This document shows positions 42,735 through 50,911 of a stretch of 63,154 nucleotides of DNA, in pieces; the stretch's first letter is position 1; the number at the start of each line of letters is the position of its first letter. Origin of the DNA: an uncultured Mordavella sp. (GTDB lineage Bacteria; Bacillota; Clostridia; Lachnospirales; Lachnospiraceae). The DNA is taken from NCBI GenBank assembly GCA_902406105.1, contig CABPCP010000008.1, positions 1 through 63,154 of the forward strand, in the 5' to 3' direction. The position numbers and the translations under genes were made by a program. Below the pieces are notes generated by a model. The model saw only the letters and a program-made list of their open reading frames with translations. It did no database searches and was not told the origin of the DNA.

Positions 42735-44519
42735 ATGTTTCAAAAAATCTTTGAATATGCCGGACCGCATAAACGGGGCATTTATGCGGCAACGGTGGTT
42801 ATATTGGCAAGTGTCACCATGGGGGTGTTTCCCTTTGTTTTAGCCTACCAAGTGATTACTCCGCTGGTGATGGGAGCGGAAATCGATACTTCGTTTGTCA
42901 TCCTGCGGGTGGCTTTGGTGCTGGCGTGTCTGGTCTTGCAGGCTGTTCTCTATGGCTGGGGGTTATCCATTTCCCATCGTGCTGCCTATAACACTCTCCT
43001 CCGGCTGCGTACTGCGCTGCAAAAGCGGTTTGAGAAGCTGCCTTTGGGCGTAATCCAGGACAAGGGCACCGGCGCAGCAAAAAAACTATTTGTGGACGAT
43101 GTGGACAGCTTGGAATTGCTTATGGCTCACTCTCTGCCGGAGGGTATTGGGAATCTGATGATCCCTATTGCGGTTTATGTAGCAATGTTTTTCGTGGACT
43201 GGAAACTGGCGCTGCTGTCCCTGTCTACTATGCCGCTTAGTCTACTTGCTATGAAAATGATGTATTCGGCAGGTACAAGTAAAATGGGTTCATATTATAT
43301 GGCTGGCCAAAAAATGAATAACACCATTATTGAGTACATCAACGGTATGGAAGTCGTTAAAATTTTCAACCGGGATGTAGAGTCCTATGATCGGCTCCGA
43401 CAGGATATTGCGGACTATCGGGATTATACACTGGCATGGTATAAGGCCTGTTGGCCTTGGATGTCGGTCTATAACTGTTTGTTGCCTTGCACGGTACTCT
43501 TAACGCTTCCAGTGGGGGCTTGGTTTGTCCTGTCTGGCTGGTCAGTTTTGCCGGATCTGATTTTGGTGCTGTGCCTATCTCTGAGCATTGGGGTACCGCT
43601 CCTAAAAACAATGGGTTTCTTACCCACCATGCCGCATCTGAACTATAAAATTTCCGCTCTGGAGCAAATGCTGGATGCGGCACCTCTCCAACAGACGGAA
43701 TCCGCTTTCCATGGTAAAGACGATACCATCGTTTACGACCATGTTTCCTTTGGCTATACCAAGACACAGCCCGGCCCGGACGGAAAACCCATGGTGGTTG
43801 AAGATGAAGTGCTCCACGACATCACCTTTTCGGCCAAGGCAGGACAGAAAACCGCACTTGTAGGCGAGTCCGGTTCCGGCAAGAGTACCTTAGCCAAATT
43901 ACTAATCCATTATTACGATCCACAGAAAGGCAGTATCTCTATCGGAGGGCAAAAGCTCTGTGATATGAGTTTGGAGGCGCTGAACAGCCACATCTCCTAT
44001 GTGGCGCAGGATCAATATCTGTTCAACACCTCGCTGCTGGAAAATATCCGGCTTGGCCGACTGAACGCAACAGACGAAGAAGTAATGGAAGCAGCGAAGA
44101 AAGCCCAATGTATGGAGTTCCTTGAAAAACTGCCCCAGGGTATTCATTCTATGGCCGGTGACGCAGGAAAGATGCTCTCTGGCGGTCAGCGCCAGCGTAT
44201 CTCCTTGGCGCGGGCGATCTTAAAGGATGCGCCCATTGTAGTGCTTGATGAGGCAACTGCTTACGCCGATCCGGAGAACGAAGAAAAGATGGAGGCCGCC
44301 ATTGCAGAACTTGTGAAGGGTAAAACCCTGGTTGTCATTGCTCACAAGTTGCCTGCGATTATGAACGCCGACCAAATTTGCGTTATGGATCGCGGAAAAC
44401 TGGTGGCAACAGGCAAGCATCAGGAGCTGATCCGGTCCTGCCCTGAATATCAAAAGTTGTGGAAAGCGGCGCAGGACAGCGCCGAGTGGAAAGTGCACAC
44501 TGCAAAGGAGGGAAAATAA
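42735..44519 (+). CDS. half ABC transporter, permease-ATPase, module 3 (first)
   Basis: 594 residues from ATG 42735 (GGAGG five nt upstream; an in-frame ATG at 42723 is less well placed). Six membrane helices and an ATPase domain with Walker A GESGSGKST, signature LSGGQRQRISLA, Walker B IVVLDEATA and H-loop IAHKLPA, where the usual arginine is lysine. An insertion of about 15 residues before the Walker A (YTKTQPGPDGKP) is not in the paralogues. Pairs with the next gene. Confidence 0.87.
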   Translation: MFQKIFEYAGPHKRGIYAATVVILASVTMGVFPFVLAYQVITPLVMGAEIDTSFVILRVALVLACLVLQAVLYGWGLSISHRAAYNTLLRLRTALQKRFEKLPLGVIQDKGTGAAKKLFVDDVDSLELLMAHSLPEGIGNLMIPIAVYVAMFFVDWKLALLSLSTMPLSLLAMKMMYSAGTSKMGSYYMAGQKMNNTIIEYINGMEVVKIFNRDVESYDRLRQDIADYRDYTLAWYKACWPWMSVYNCLLPCTVLLTLPVGAWFVLSGWSVLPDLILVLCLSLSIGVPLLKTMGFLPTMPHLNYKISALEQMLDAAPLQQTESAFHGKDDTIVYDHVSFGYTKTQPGPDGKPMVVEDEVLHDITFSAKAGQKTALVGESGSGKSTLAKLLIHYYDPQKGSISIGGQKLCDMSLEALNSHISYVAQDQYLFNTSLLENIRLGRLNATDEEVMEAAKKAQCMEFLEKLPQGIHSMAGDAGKMLSGGQRQRISLARAILKDAPIVVLDEATAYADPENEEKMEAAIAELVKGKTLVVIAHKLPAIMNADQICVMDRGKLVATGKHQELIRSCPEYQKLWKAAQDSAEWKVHTAKEGK

Positions 44520-46268
44520 ATGTTTGCTTTGTTTTCAAGAATTTTGAAACTCTCCGGCCGATATAAAGGCCGTATCCAGGGAGCATTTGTCTGTGCGTTT
44601 TTGGAGTCCATCCTCTCCAAAATGCCAATTTTCCTGGCTTTTGTAATTTTGAGTGGCTTTGCAGCCGGAACGCTGACCGGTCAGACTTGCCTCTATGTGG
44701 GCCTTGGTCTTGCTGCGGCTGTGCTTGTGCAGATGCTCGTACACTATCTTAGCGACAACTTGCAAAGTGCGGCGGGATATTTGATGTTCGCTGATAAGCG
44801 TATGGAGCTGGGCGGCCACCTGCGGAAACTTCCAATGGGATACTTTACTTCTGGCAACATCGGAAAGATTAGCTCGGTTCTTAGCACCGACATGGTGTTT
44901 ATCGAGGAAGTTGCCATGAGCACGCTGGGCAATATGATGAGCTATCTGCTCTCCTCCCTGGTTCTGCTGGCCTTCATGTTTTATCTGAACTGGCAGCTTG
45001 GCTTGATTGCCGCCATCGTGACAATTCTGGCATGGCTGGTGTCCAAAAAGATGAACAAAGTCTCCTTACGAGAGGCGGCCAGTCGCCAAGAGCAGAGCGA
45101 GAGGCTGACGGACGCGGTGCTGTCCTTTGTGGAGGGCATTGGGGTTATCAAGAGTTATAATCTGCTGGGTGAAAAGTCAAAAGAACTGACCAATAATTTC
45201 AAACGCTCCTGTGACTTCTCTATCAATTTTGAAAAGAAGATGACGCCATGGACTACTGGCTTAAATGTACTTTATGCGATAGGAATTTCTGCTTTATTTT
45301 GCCTATCCATCTTTCTACAGCAAAACGGTAGCCTCTCACTGGCCTATGTGCTGGGTATCCTCCTGTTTGTCTTTGACCTGTTCGGACCGCTCAAGGCCCT
45401 TTATGGAGAAGCTACCCGCATGACCGTGATGAACGCCGCCCTGGACCGCATTGAGGCGGTGCTGGAGGAGCCGGAGCTCCCGGACACAGGGAAACAGCAT
45501 ATTCCAGTTCAGACGCAGCCCGGTCAACCGGAAGTACAGTTTAGCGATGTTGCTTTTGCCTATCAGGACAAAGAAGTGCTGCACCATATCAATTTCTCTA
45601 TGAGGAAAAACTCTATGATGGCCCTGGTCGGTCCTTCCGGTGGCGGTAAATCCACTATCGCAAATCTGCTGGCCCGGTTGTGGGATGTAAAATCCGGCAG
45701 TGTGACAATTAGAGGCGTGGATATTCGGAATGTACCCCTGTCGGAGCTGATGGATCAGATCAGTATGGTGTTCCAGCGGGTGTATTTGTTCCAAGATACG
45801 ATCTATAACAATATCTGCATGGGAAAACCGGATGCCACGAAGGAAGAAGTCTATGAAGCGGCAAAAAAAGCCCGCTGCTATGATTTCATCATGGCTTTGC
45901 CTGACGGGTTCCAGACCGTGGTTGGAGAAGGCGGCGCTACTCTTTCCGGCGGTGAGAAACAGCGTATTTCGATTGCGCGCTGTATTCTGAAGGATGCGCC
46001 TATCGTTATTTTGGACGAAGCTACCGCAAGTGTTGATACCGACAATGAAAGCTATATTCAGGAGGCTATTTTGGAGCTGGTAAAGGGTAAAACCTTGCTT
46101 GTGATTGCTCACCGTCTGAATACCATCCAGGATGCCGATCAAATCCTGGTAATTGACAACGGTCAAATCGCACAGCATGGAACCCATGAGAAACTTCTGG
46201 AGCAGCCGGGTATCTATCAGGATTTCGTCAATATCCGAAAGAATGCTGCTGGATGGAGCCTGACTTAA
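44520..46268 (+). CDS. half ABC transporter, permease-ATPase, module 3 (second)
   Basis: 582 residues, starting directly after the partner's stop codon with AAGGAGGG overlapping that gene's end. Six membrane helices, Walker A GPSGGGKST, signature LSGGEKQRISIARCIL, Walker B IVILDEATASVD, H-loop IAHRLNT. Q-loop is FQRVYLF rather than FQDVxLF, a small deviation that sets this copy apart. Followed after 19 nt by the intact dtxR. Confidence 0.87.
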   Translation: MFALFSRILKLSGRYKGRIQGAFVCAFLESILSKMPIFLAFVILSGFAAGTLTGQTCLYVGLGLAAAVLVQMLVHYLSDNLQSAAGYLMFADKRMELGGHLRKLPMGYFTSGNIGKISSVLSTDMVFIEEVAMSTLGNMMSYLLSSLVLLAFMFYLNWQLGLIAAIVTILAWLVSKKMNKVSLREAASRQEQSERLTDAVLSFVEGIGVIKSYNLLGEKSKELTNNFKRSCDFSINFEKKMTPWTTGLNVLYAIGISALFCLSIFLQQNGSLSLAYVLGILLFVFDLFGPLKALYGEATRMTVMNAALDRIEAVLEEPELPDTGKQHIPVQTQPGQPEVQFSDVAFAYQDKEVLHHINFSMRKNSMMALVGPSGGGKSTIANLLARLWDVKSGSVTIRGVDIRNVPLSELMDQISMVFQRVYLFQDTIYNNICMGKPDATKEEVYEAAKKARCYDFIMALPDGFQTVVGEGGATLSGGEKQRISIARCILKDAPIVILDEATASVDTDNESYIQEAILELVKGKTLLVIAHRLNTIQDADQILVIDNGQIAQHGTHEKLLEQPGIYQDFVNIRKNAAGWSLT

Positions 46269-46287
46269 TAATGAAGGGAGGGACACT

Positions 46288-46680
46288 ATGAAACTTCATG
46301 CGTCCGGAGAGGACTATCTGGAGGCTATACTTGTTCTCCATAAGAAAATGGGTATGGTACGATCTGTAGATGTTGCCCGGTACCTGGGAGTGTCAAAACC
46401 AAGCGTATGTGTGGCAGTAAACACTTTGAAAGACGGTGGTTTCCTCACAATGGATGAGGATCACTTCCTCCATCTGACTGATGTAGGCTGCAAAGTTGCT
46501 GAAGAAATCTACGAGCGGCATTGCTTTTTCACCGAGCAGCTTATCGCTGCGGGGGTTGATTCTAAAACTGCAGAGGCGGATGCTTGCCGGATCGAACACG
46601 TTATCAGCAGTGAGAGCTTTGCCCGACTGAAAGAAGCTATTCATTCAACGGATCAGGAGGTGATAGCATCGGACGAGTAA
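46288..46680 (+). CDS. DtxR/MntR-family metalloregulator (short form), module 3
   Basis: 130 residues: winged helix (SGEDYLEAI; RSVDVARYLGVSKPSVCVAV) and a dimerisation/metal-binding helix region ending shortly after, with no SH3-like third domain. Likely ligands: aspartate and glutamate in GEDYLEAI, histidine in ERHCFFTE, and cysteine, glutamate, histidine in DACRIEHVIS. The cysteine matches iron-type DtxR/IdeR; MntR has glutamate there. The proposed operator GTTAG-N6-CTAAC resembles the halves of the corynebacterial DtxR box. Its 3' end overlaps the winged-helix gene. Confidence 0.88.
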   Translation: MKLHASGEDYLEAILVLHKKMGMVRSVDVARYLGVSKPSVCVAVNTLKDGGFLTMDEDHFLHLTDVGCKVAEEIYERHCFFTEQLIAAGVDSKTAEADACRIEHVISSESFARLKEAIHSTDQEVIASDE

Positions 46681-47099
46681 TTATTTTGGATCTTCAGGAG
46701 CATAATACCAAGGCTTTAGAAGAAATCCTTACCATTCTTCGTTGCCATCCTGAAATTACAAAATATGAACTGGAGAAGGAACCGATGCTATATTTTCCTA
46801 ACCTTGAGATCTATCCAAGCCGCCGAAAAATCTTTCTGAACCGACTAGAAATAAAACTCACCGTGAAAGAATATGAGATTCTGCTCCTGCTGGCGGCTAA
46901 TCAAGGTCATGTCCTTACATACAGTCAAATCTATGAGACGGTATGGGGCGATCTTGCAACTGGCAGCGAGAGAAACTGCATCGGCTTTCACATCTGCAAC
47001 CTACGGGAGAAGCTATATCAGGCAGCTCCAAACGCCCCCTTTACCATCCGATCCGTCCGGGAAGTCGGATACTGCTTTGAGATACAAGCAGAAAGATAA
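46668..47099 (+). CDS. stand-alone winged-helix DNA-binding protein, module 3; probable ATC start
   Basis: 143 codons from ATC at 46668, the same length as the module 1 copy. N-terminal IGRVIILDLQEHN, then an OmpR-type winged helix (LTVKEYEILLLLAANQGHV; TIRSVREVGYCFE). The first conventional start codon is a TTG at 46686; its equivalent in the other copy is TTA, so it cannot be the shared start. AGGAGG lies before the ATC with 7-nt spacing, inside dtxR. Function unknown; probably a co-regulator translated together with DtxR. Confidence 0.8.
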   Translation: MGRVIILDLQEHNTKALEEILTILRCHPEITKYELEKEPMLYFPNLEIYPSRRKIFLNRLEIKLTVKEYEILLLLAANQGHVLTYSQIYETVWGDLATGSERNCIGFHICNLREKLYQAAPNAPFTIRSVREVGYCFEIQAER

Positions 47100-47103
47100 G
47101 AGA

Positions 47104-47140
47104 CAGCAGTCTGATCCGCTCAGGCTGCTGTTCTTCTTTT
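47104..47140 (+). terminator. terminator at the end of module 3
   Basis: CAGCAG (47104-47109) / CTGCTG (47125-47130) followed by TTCTTCTTTTT, matching the one after the module 1 copy. The remaining 115 nt to the conjugation operon hold no gene. Confidence 0.7.
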
Positions 47141-47256
47141 TCTGCTGTAAATCCCTCTTACAGTGGGAATTTCACTTTCTCCTGTCACCATGACAGGTAC
47201 CACCTTTCACCAAAAGGGCGCAGTTGCCCCTTGGCGGAAGGTAGTATTTTACTCAG

Positions 47257-47517
47257 TCACGGTTTCCGGATCTGAAAAAGCAGGCTGCTCTTGCCGCCCC
47301 TGGCACGGTACCTTTGCTCAGTGACGAGAAGCTCCCCTTTTTTTAAGTCCTGAATCGCCCGTCTCACAGTTGATTCTGAAAGTTTCAGTTCACGGGCAAT
47401 GGTCGGGATGGAGGGCCAGCATTCCCCATCCCGGTTGGCCCGGTCACATAGATACAAATAGACTGCCACTGCTCTGTGCGGCAGTTCCATACGGTAGAGA
47501 AAATCAAGCCTGCCCAT
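47257..47517 (-). CDS. small helix-turn-helix protein at the end of the conjugation operon
   Basis: 86 residues (start 47517; a start two codons earlier is possible). Central winged helix: YLYLCDRANRDGECWPSIPT followed by RELKLSESTVRRAIQDLKKG, then a basic tail. Resembles the replication-initiator-like HTH proteins in Clostridia conjugative elements. Overlaps the end of the VirD4 gene by 14 nt and is the last gene on this strand before the uptake island. May regulate transfer or replication of the element. Confidence 0.75.
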   Translation of the reverse strand: MGRLDFLYRMELPHRAVAVYLYLCDRANRDGECWPSIPTIARELKLSESTVRRAIQDLKKGELLVTEQRYRARGGKSSLLFQIRKP

Positions 47518-49411
47518 CCTCACTTACCTCCACAGTTTTTGGCTGACGAAGCATCCGGTTCTCCCGTATGCCTTCTTCCGCCTTACGTTCCGGTCTGGCA
47601 GCTCTTGGCGCAGTCCGCAGCCCTGTGCCGCCGCCTTTTCTTTTCTCCCCGGAGGATGGCTGGTTTCGCTCTGTCATGTCCTGTGCCTGCCCTCCAGCCG
47701 GTGGAATGGCTTCTGCTGGCGGCGCATTCTCCATCAGCCATTCCGGGTGGTACTTCTTCACGATCCCGTCCAGGATCTCCTGCTTCTCGGCATAGGACAC
47801 CTTCCGGTTGCCCTTTTCCTCCACAGCATATTCTTCTTCAAACTGGATGCCCCATTTGAAGAACAGTTTTAGCCTGACTTTCATGGGATAGAAGCCGGTT
47901 TTCATCACAATAAACTGGCCCTTTGGCATGCTCTTGAGTTCATCCGGTGTCATGAGCGCCCGTTCCATCATCTGCAGGGATTGGGACGGATCATTCTTCC
48001 CTCGGCTGACCGATCCGGACATGACCGTCCGGCTCCCCAGGGCCTTGGACAGCACTTCCGCCGAGGAGCTGTTAGGCGCAAAGCCGCCGAAGACGGTGAG
48101 CTGGGTATTGTCCACAATAATCTCGGCCCCTTCCTTGCCATAGTTCTTTTCAAGCTGGGCAAAAGATTGGATCACCGGCACGATCTGCAGGCGGCGGGAT
48201 CGGGAGGACGAGAACATCATCTCGGCGCTCTCAATCTTAGGAAGGGTGCCATACTCATCGCAGAAGAACACACAGCGGTTTTTCAGTTTCCCGCCCATCT
48301 CATCTGCCACGGCAAGGATCTCCCGGTAGAGTTGCTGGATGATCAGGGAGATCATGAAGAAGGTATTGGGATTTTCCTCCGGCATGATCAGGAAGATGGC
48401 GCACTTCTCCCGACAGAACTTCTCCGCATCAATCTCTGTGTCAAAGCACAGGAGCTGCTCCAGCTCGGAATCCAGAAAGGCATTCAGCCTGGACAGGGCT
48501 GTACTCATAACACTGGCCATGGATTGTTCGGCAGTATTGAGAGCAGCCCCGGCAAACCATTTCGCTTTGTGGTCATCCGGCAGAAGCTCCATGAGCTGCT
48601 GGAACTGATTTTTTCCCTTTTTCTGCGAGGGAGCCAGCAGCTCTTGGATGATCTTGAACACGGAGACGATGTGACGCTTCTCCGGTTCGCAGAACTCAGC
48701 GACCAATAGGATGGTCGCAGTCAGCAGACCTTCCGCCGCATCATAGAAATAGGCGTTCTGGCCAAAGCTGGCCGCATCCATCCCGGAGAGGATGATGGTC
48801 TTACTGATGATCTTGGCGTACTTTTCACAGCGGGCCTTGTAGACCAGCTCTTTCGGATGCTCTTTGTACAGATCCATATACTTGTTTACCAGATGGAGCA
48901 GATTGTTGCCATTGCTCCGGGTTGGATTTCTCAGATCAATTACCGATACCTGATAGCCATAATGCTCTTTGGCGATGGTTCCATAGTTCCGCATGACATC
49001 GCCCTTGGTATCTGTTGAGAGAAAGCTCATACCAGAAGCGCAGGCGTATTCGATGCAGGGATAGAGCCAATAGGCGGTTTTTCCGATACCAGCGGCACCG
49101 ATCATCAGGGCGTGGACATCGCCGGTATCGATGAGGGCTGTAGTTCCACCCCTGGAGCTGGTGCATCCCACCACAATTCCCTGATCTTTTGGTAGATGCT
49201 TGCCTTGCCGCCACAGCTCCGGCTCAAAGGGGATGTGCTTATAAGTTTTCCGGATCTCCGCTTTGGTGGCCCACCTCGCAGTACCATGCTGGCCATTGCC
49301 AACGGTCTTGCTCTTGATGTTGAGTGTATACATGTGGGCGATCAACGAGACACCGCCCAGGACTCCAAGCATTACCGCAGCTACAAGAATTAAAGTTGCG
49401 ATATTATCCAT
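47504..49411 (-). CDS. VirD4/TraG-type coupling ATPase
   Basis: 635 residues: an N-terminal membrane helix (about 5-30), then an ATPase core with a Walker A-like IGAAGIGKT (about 108), Walker B CVFFCDEYGTLP and a PNSSSAEVLSKALG segment, as in type IV coupling proteins that deliver the relaxase-DNA complex to the channel. The C-terminal 80 residues are low complexity and charged. It lies downstream of the relaxase and Toprim genes on the same strand. Confidence 0.92.
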   Translation of the reverse strand: MDNIATLILVAAVMLGVLGGVSLIAHMYTLNIKSKTVGNGQHGTARWATKAEIRKTYKHIPFEPELWRQGKHLPKDQGIVVGCTSSRGGTTALIDTGDVHALMIGAAGIGKTAYWLYPCIEYACASGMSFLSTDTKGDVMRNYGTIAKEHYGYQVSVIDLRNPTRSNGNNLLHLVNKYMDLYKEHPKELVYKARCEKYAKIISKTIILSGMDAASFGQNAYFYDAAEGLLTATILLVAEFCEPEKRHIVSVFKIIQELLAPSQKKGKNQFQQLMELLPDDHKAKWFAGAALNTAEQSMASVMSTALSRLNAFLDSELEQLLCFDTEIDAEKFCREKCAIFLIMPEENPNTFFMISLIIQQLYREILAVADEMGGKLKNRCVFFCDEYGTLPKIESAEMMFSSSRSRRLQIVPVIQSFAQLEKNYGKEGAEIIVDNTQLTVFGGFAPNSSSAEVLSKALGSRTVMSGSVSRGKNDPSQSLQMMERALMTPDELKSMPKGQFIVMKTGFYPMKVRLKLFFKWGIQFEEEYAVEEKGNRKVSYAEKQEILDGIVKKYHPEWLMENAPPAEAIPPAGGQAQDMTERNQPSSGEKRKGGGTGLRTAPRAARPERKAEEGIRENRMLRQPKTVEVSEDGQA

Positions 49412-49461
49412 AGGACAACACGCTTTCCAGGTTTCTTCATCACTCCTTTACCATTAGATTT

Positions 49462-50898
49462 TCATTGCTGCATAGCCATTGGTGACGGTTCTGTCTGACA
49501 TGGTGATTTCCTCCTTTGCAATTCTATTTGTTCACGCTCCACATAGGCGTACAGCCGCAGGCAGTCCACGGACAGGGAGAGTGTATTCTTGATCTGTTCC
49601 ATCTGCGCCGATTCCGGCAGGATCTCATTTTTCTGAAAAGCCTGCCCGATTTCCTCCATGCGCTCCCCGATCTCAGCAATACGGGCTTTGTACCCAATCC
49701 GATCATGATGTGGTGCATAGAGACGGAACAGGATCTTCTCATATTGCTGCACTGTGTAAGATTTCTCCAGTGAGGCAAATTGTTTCTGGCCCAATAAAAA
49801 AGCAATCCCCGCCATTTCGTAGGATTGCCCGATCACATCCATGGGCCGATCCATGGAGAACTGTTTCAGTTTCTGGTATTGCTCCCTTAATTCATCCAGC
49901 GGATATTTTGGACACCTGTCATCAGTAAAGGCGATAGCCAGATCCTGACAGAGCGTTTTCATCCGTACCAGTCCTGGATGCTCTGTGCCGGGGATGGGTT
50001 CCAGCCCATGTTTGCTTTTGAGGCCCTCGTTCCAGTCCTTAAACCTCGGTTGCTCCGCAACGACCGTATAGACTCCCAGCCGCAGGATTTCTTCCTTCAG
50101 ACGATAGTTTCCCTCAATGCCTGCGCTGTCATGATCGAGGCAGGTGACCACGGTATCGATCTGTGGATTCGTTTTCAAAATGTGCATGGCCCCATAAGTA
50201 GCTGTGGAGCAGAGGGCCACATAGCTGTGTTCCTGCCAGTTCTCCTTATGCAGAGAAATATAGGACAGCATATCGATAGGGGCCTCAAACACATACAGCC
50301 GATTGCTTTTCCCGATGTGGTGAAAACTGTAATCCGGATTGCTGCTGTCCACGTTGCCCTTGAAGCCACTGTCCGAGTAGGTGCCTCGTTTATGGGCATG
50401 ACGGGCAATCCCATTTTCGTCCACGCCCACAAAGACCGCATTGTGATATTCTGAATCCTCATAGAGCAGGCCAGCCCGGACAAATGCATTCACAACCTCC
50501 CGATCCAGAAACCTTGCTTTCAGAAGATACGCATAAACTCTTCGCATGTCCTCATTCTTCGCTGGAAGGGCAAAGGGCTTTTTCTCCTTTGCCGGTACAT
50601 CCTTTTGTAGAAGGATGACAACGCCTTGCTGTTCCAGGAGAAACTTCACCGCCTCCGGGAAATCCAAACCATAAAACTCTCTGGCAAATGCAATAGCATC
50701 ACCACCTCCGCTATCTGGTTCATACTGATTAAACCACAGATTTCCCCGGATCGTGATCTTTTCTCCTCCGTGATTCCATTTGTATTCCGATCCGGATCGT
50801 TCCACCTTTTCACCCTGTCCGAGAAGGAAAGACCGCAAATCCGTGCGGCGGGCCTGATCTTTTTGTTCTTCTGTAAAGTGAATATAGGTTGTGGCCAT
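49462..50898 (-). CDS. DUF3991/Toprim-domain protein (primase-like)
   Basis: 478 residues. The N-terminal part has TYIHFTEEQK and LWFNQYEPDSGGGDAIAFA as in the DUF3991 primase-like region; the centre has the Toprim-like YVFEAPIDMLSYISL, with the acidic pair in VTCLDHDSAG. Such proteins sit in conjugative elements beside relaxases and probably prime complementary-strand synthesis after transfer. Good site AAGGAGG before the start; 14 nt after the relaxase stop. Confidence 0.85.
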   Translation of the reverse strand: MATTYIHFTEEQKDQARRTDLRSFLLGQGEKVERSGSEYKWNHGGEKITIRGNLWFNQYEPDSGGGDAIAFAREFYGLDFPEAVKFLLEQQGVVILLQKDVPAKEKKPFALPAKNEDMRRVYAYLLKARFLDREVVNAFVRAGLLYEDSEYHNAVFVGVDENGIARHAHKRGTYSDSGFKGNVDSSNPDYSFHHIGKSNRLYVFEAPIDMLSYISLHKENWQEHSYVALCSTATYGAMHILKTNPQIDTVVTCLDHDSAGIEGNYRLKEEILRLGVYTVVAEQPRFKDWNEGLKSKHGLEPIPGTEHPGLVRMKTLCQDLAIAFTDDRCPKYPLDELREQYQKLKQFSMDRPMDVIGQSYEMAGIAFLLGQKQFASLEKSYTVQQYEKILFRLYAPHHDRIGYKARIAEIGERMEEIGQAFQKNEILPESAQMEQIKNTLSLSVDCLRLYAYVEREQIELQRRKSPCQTEPSPMAMQQ

Positions 50899-50911
50899 AG
50901 AACCTCCTTTC

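Noticed and set aside
46610..46680. Programmed -1 frameshift fusing DtxR to the winged-helix protein
   Set aside because: The frames are in the -1 relation and a Shine-Dalgarno-like AGGAGG is present, but no slippery heptamer lies at the right distance; direct initiation at ATC explains both copies more simply.
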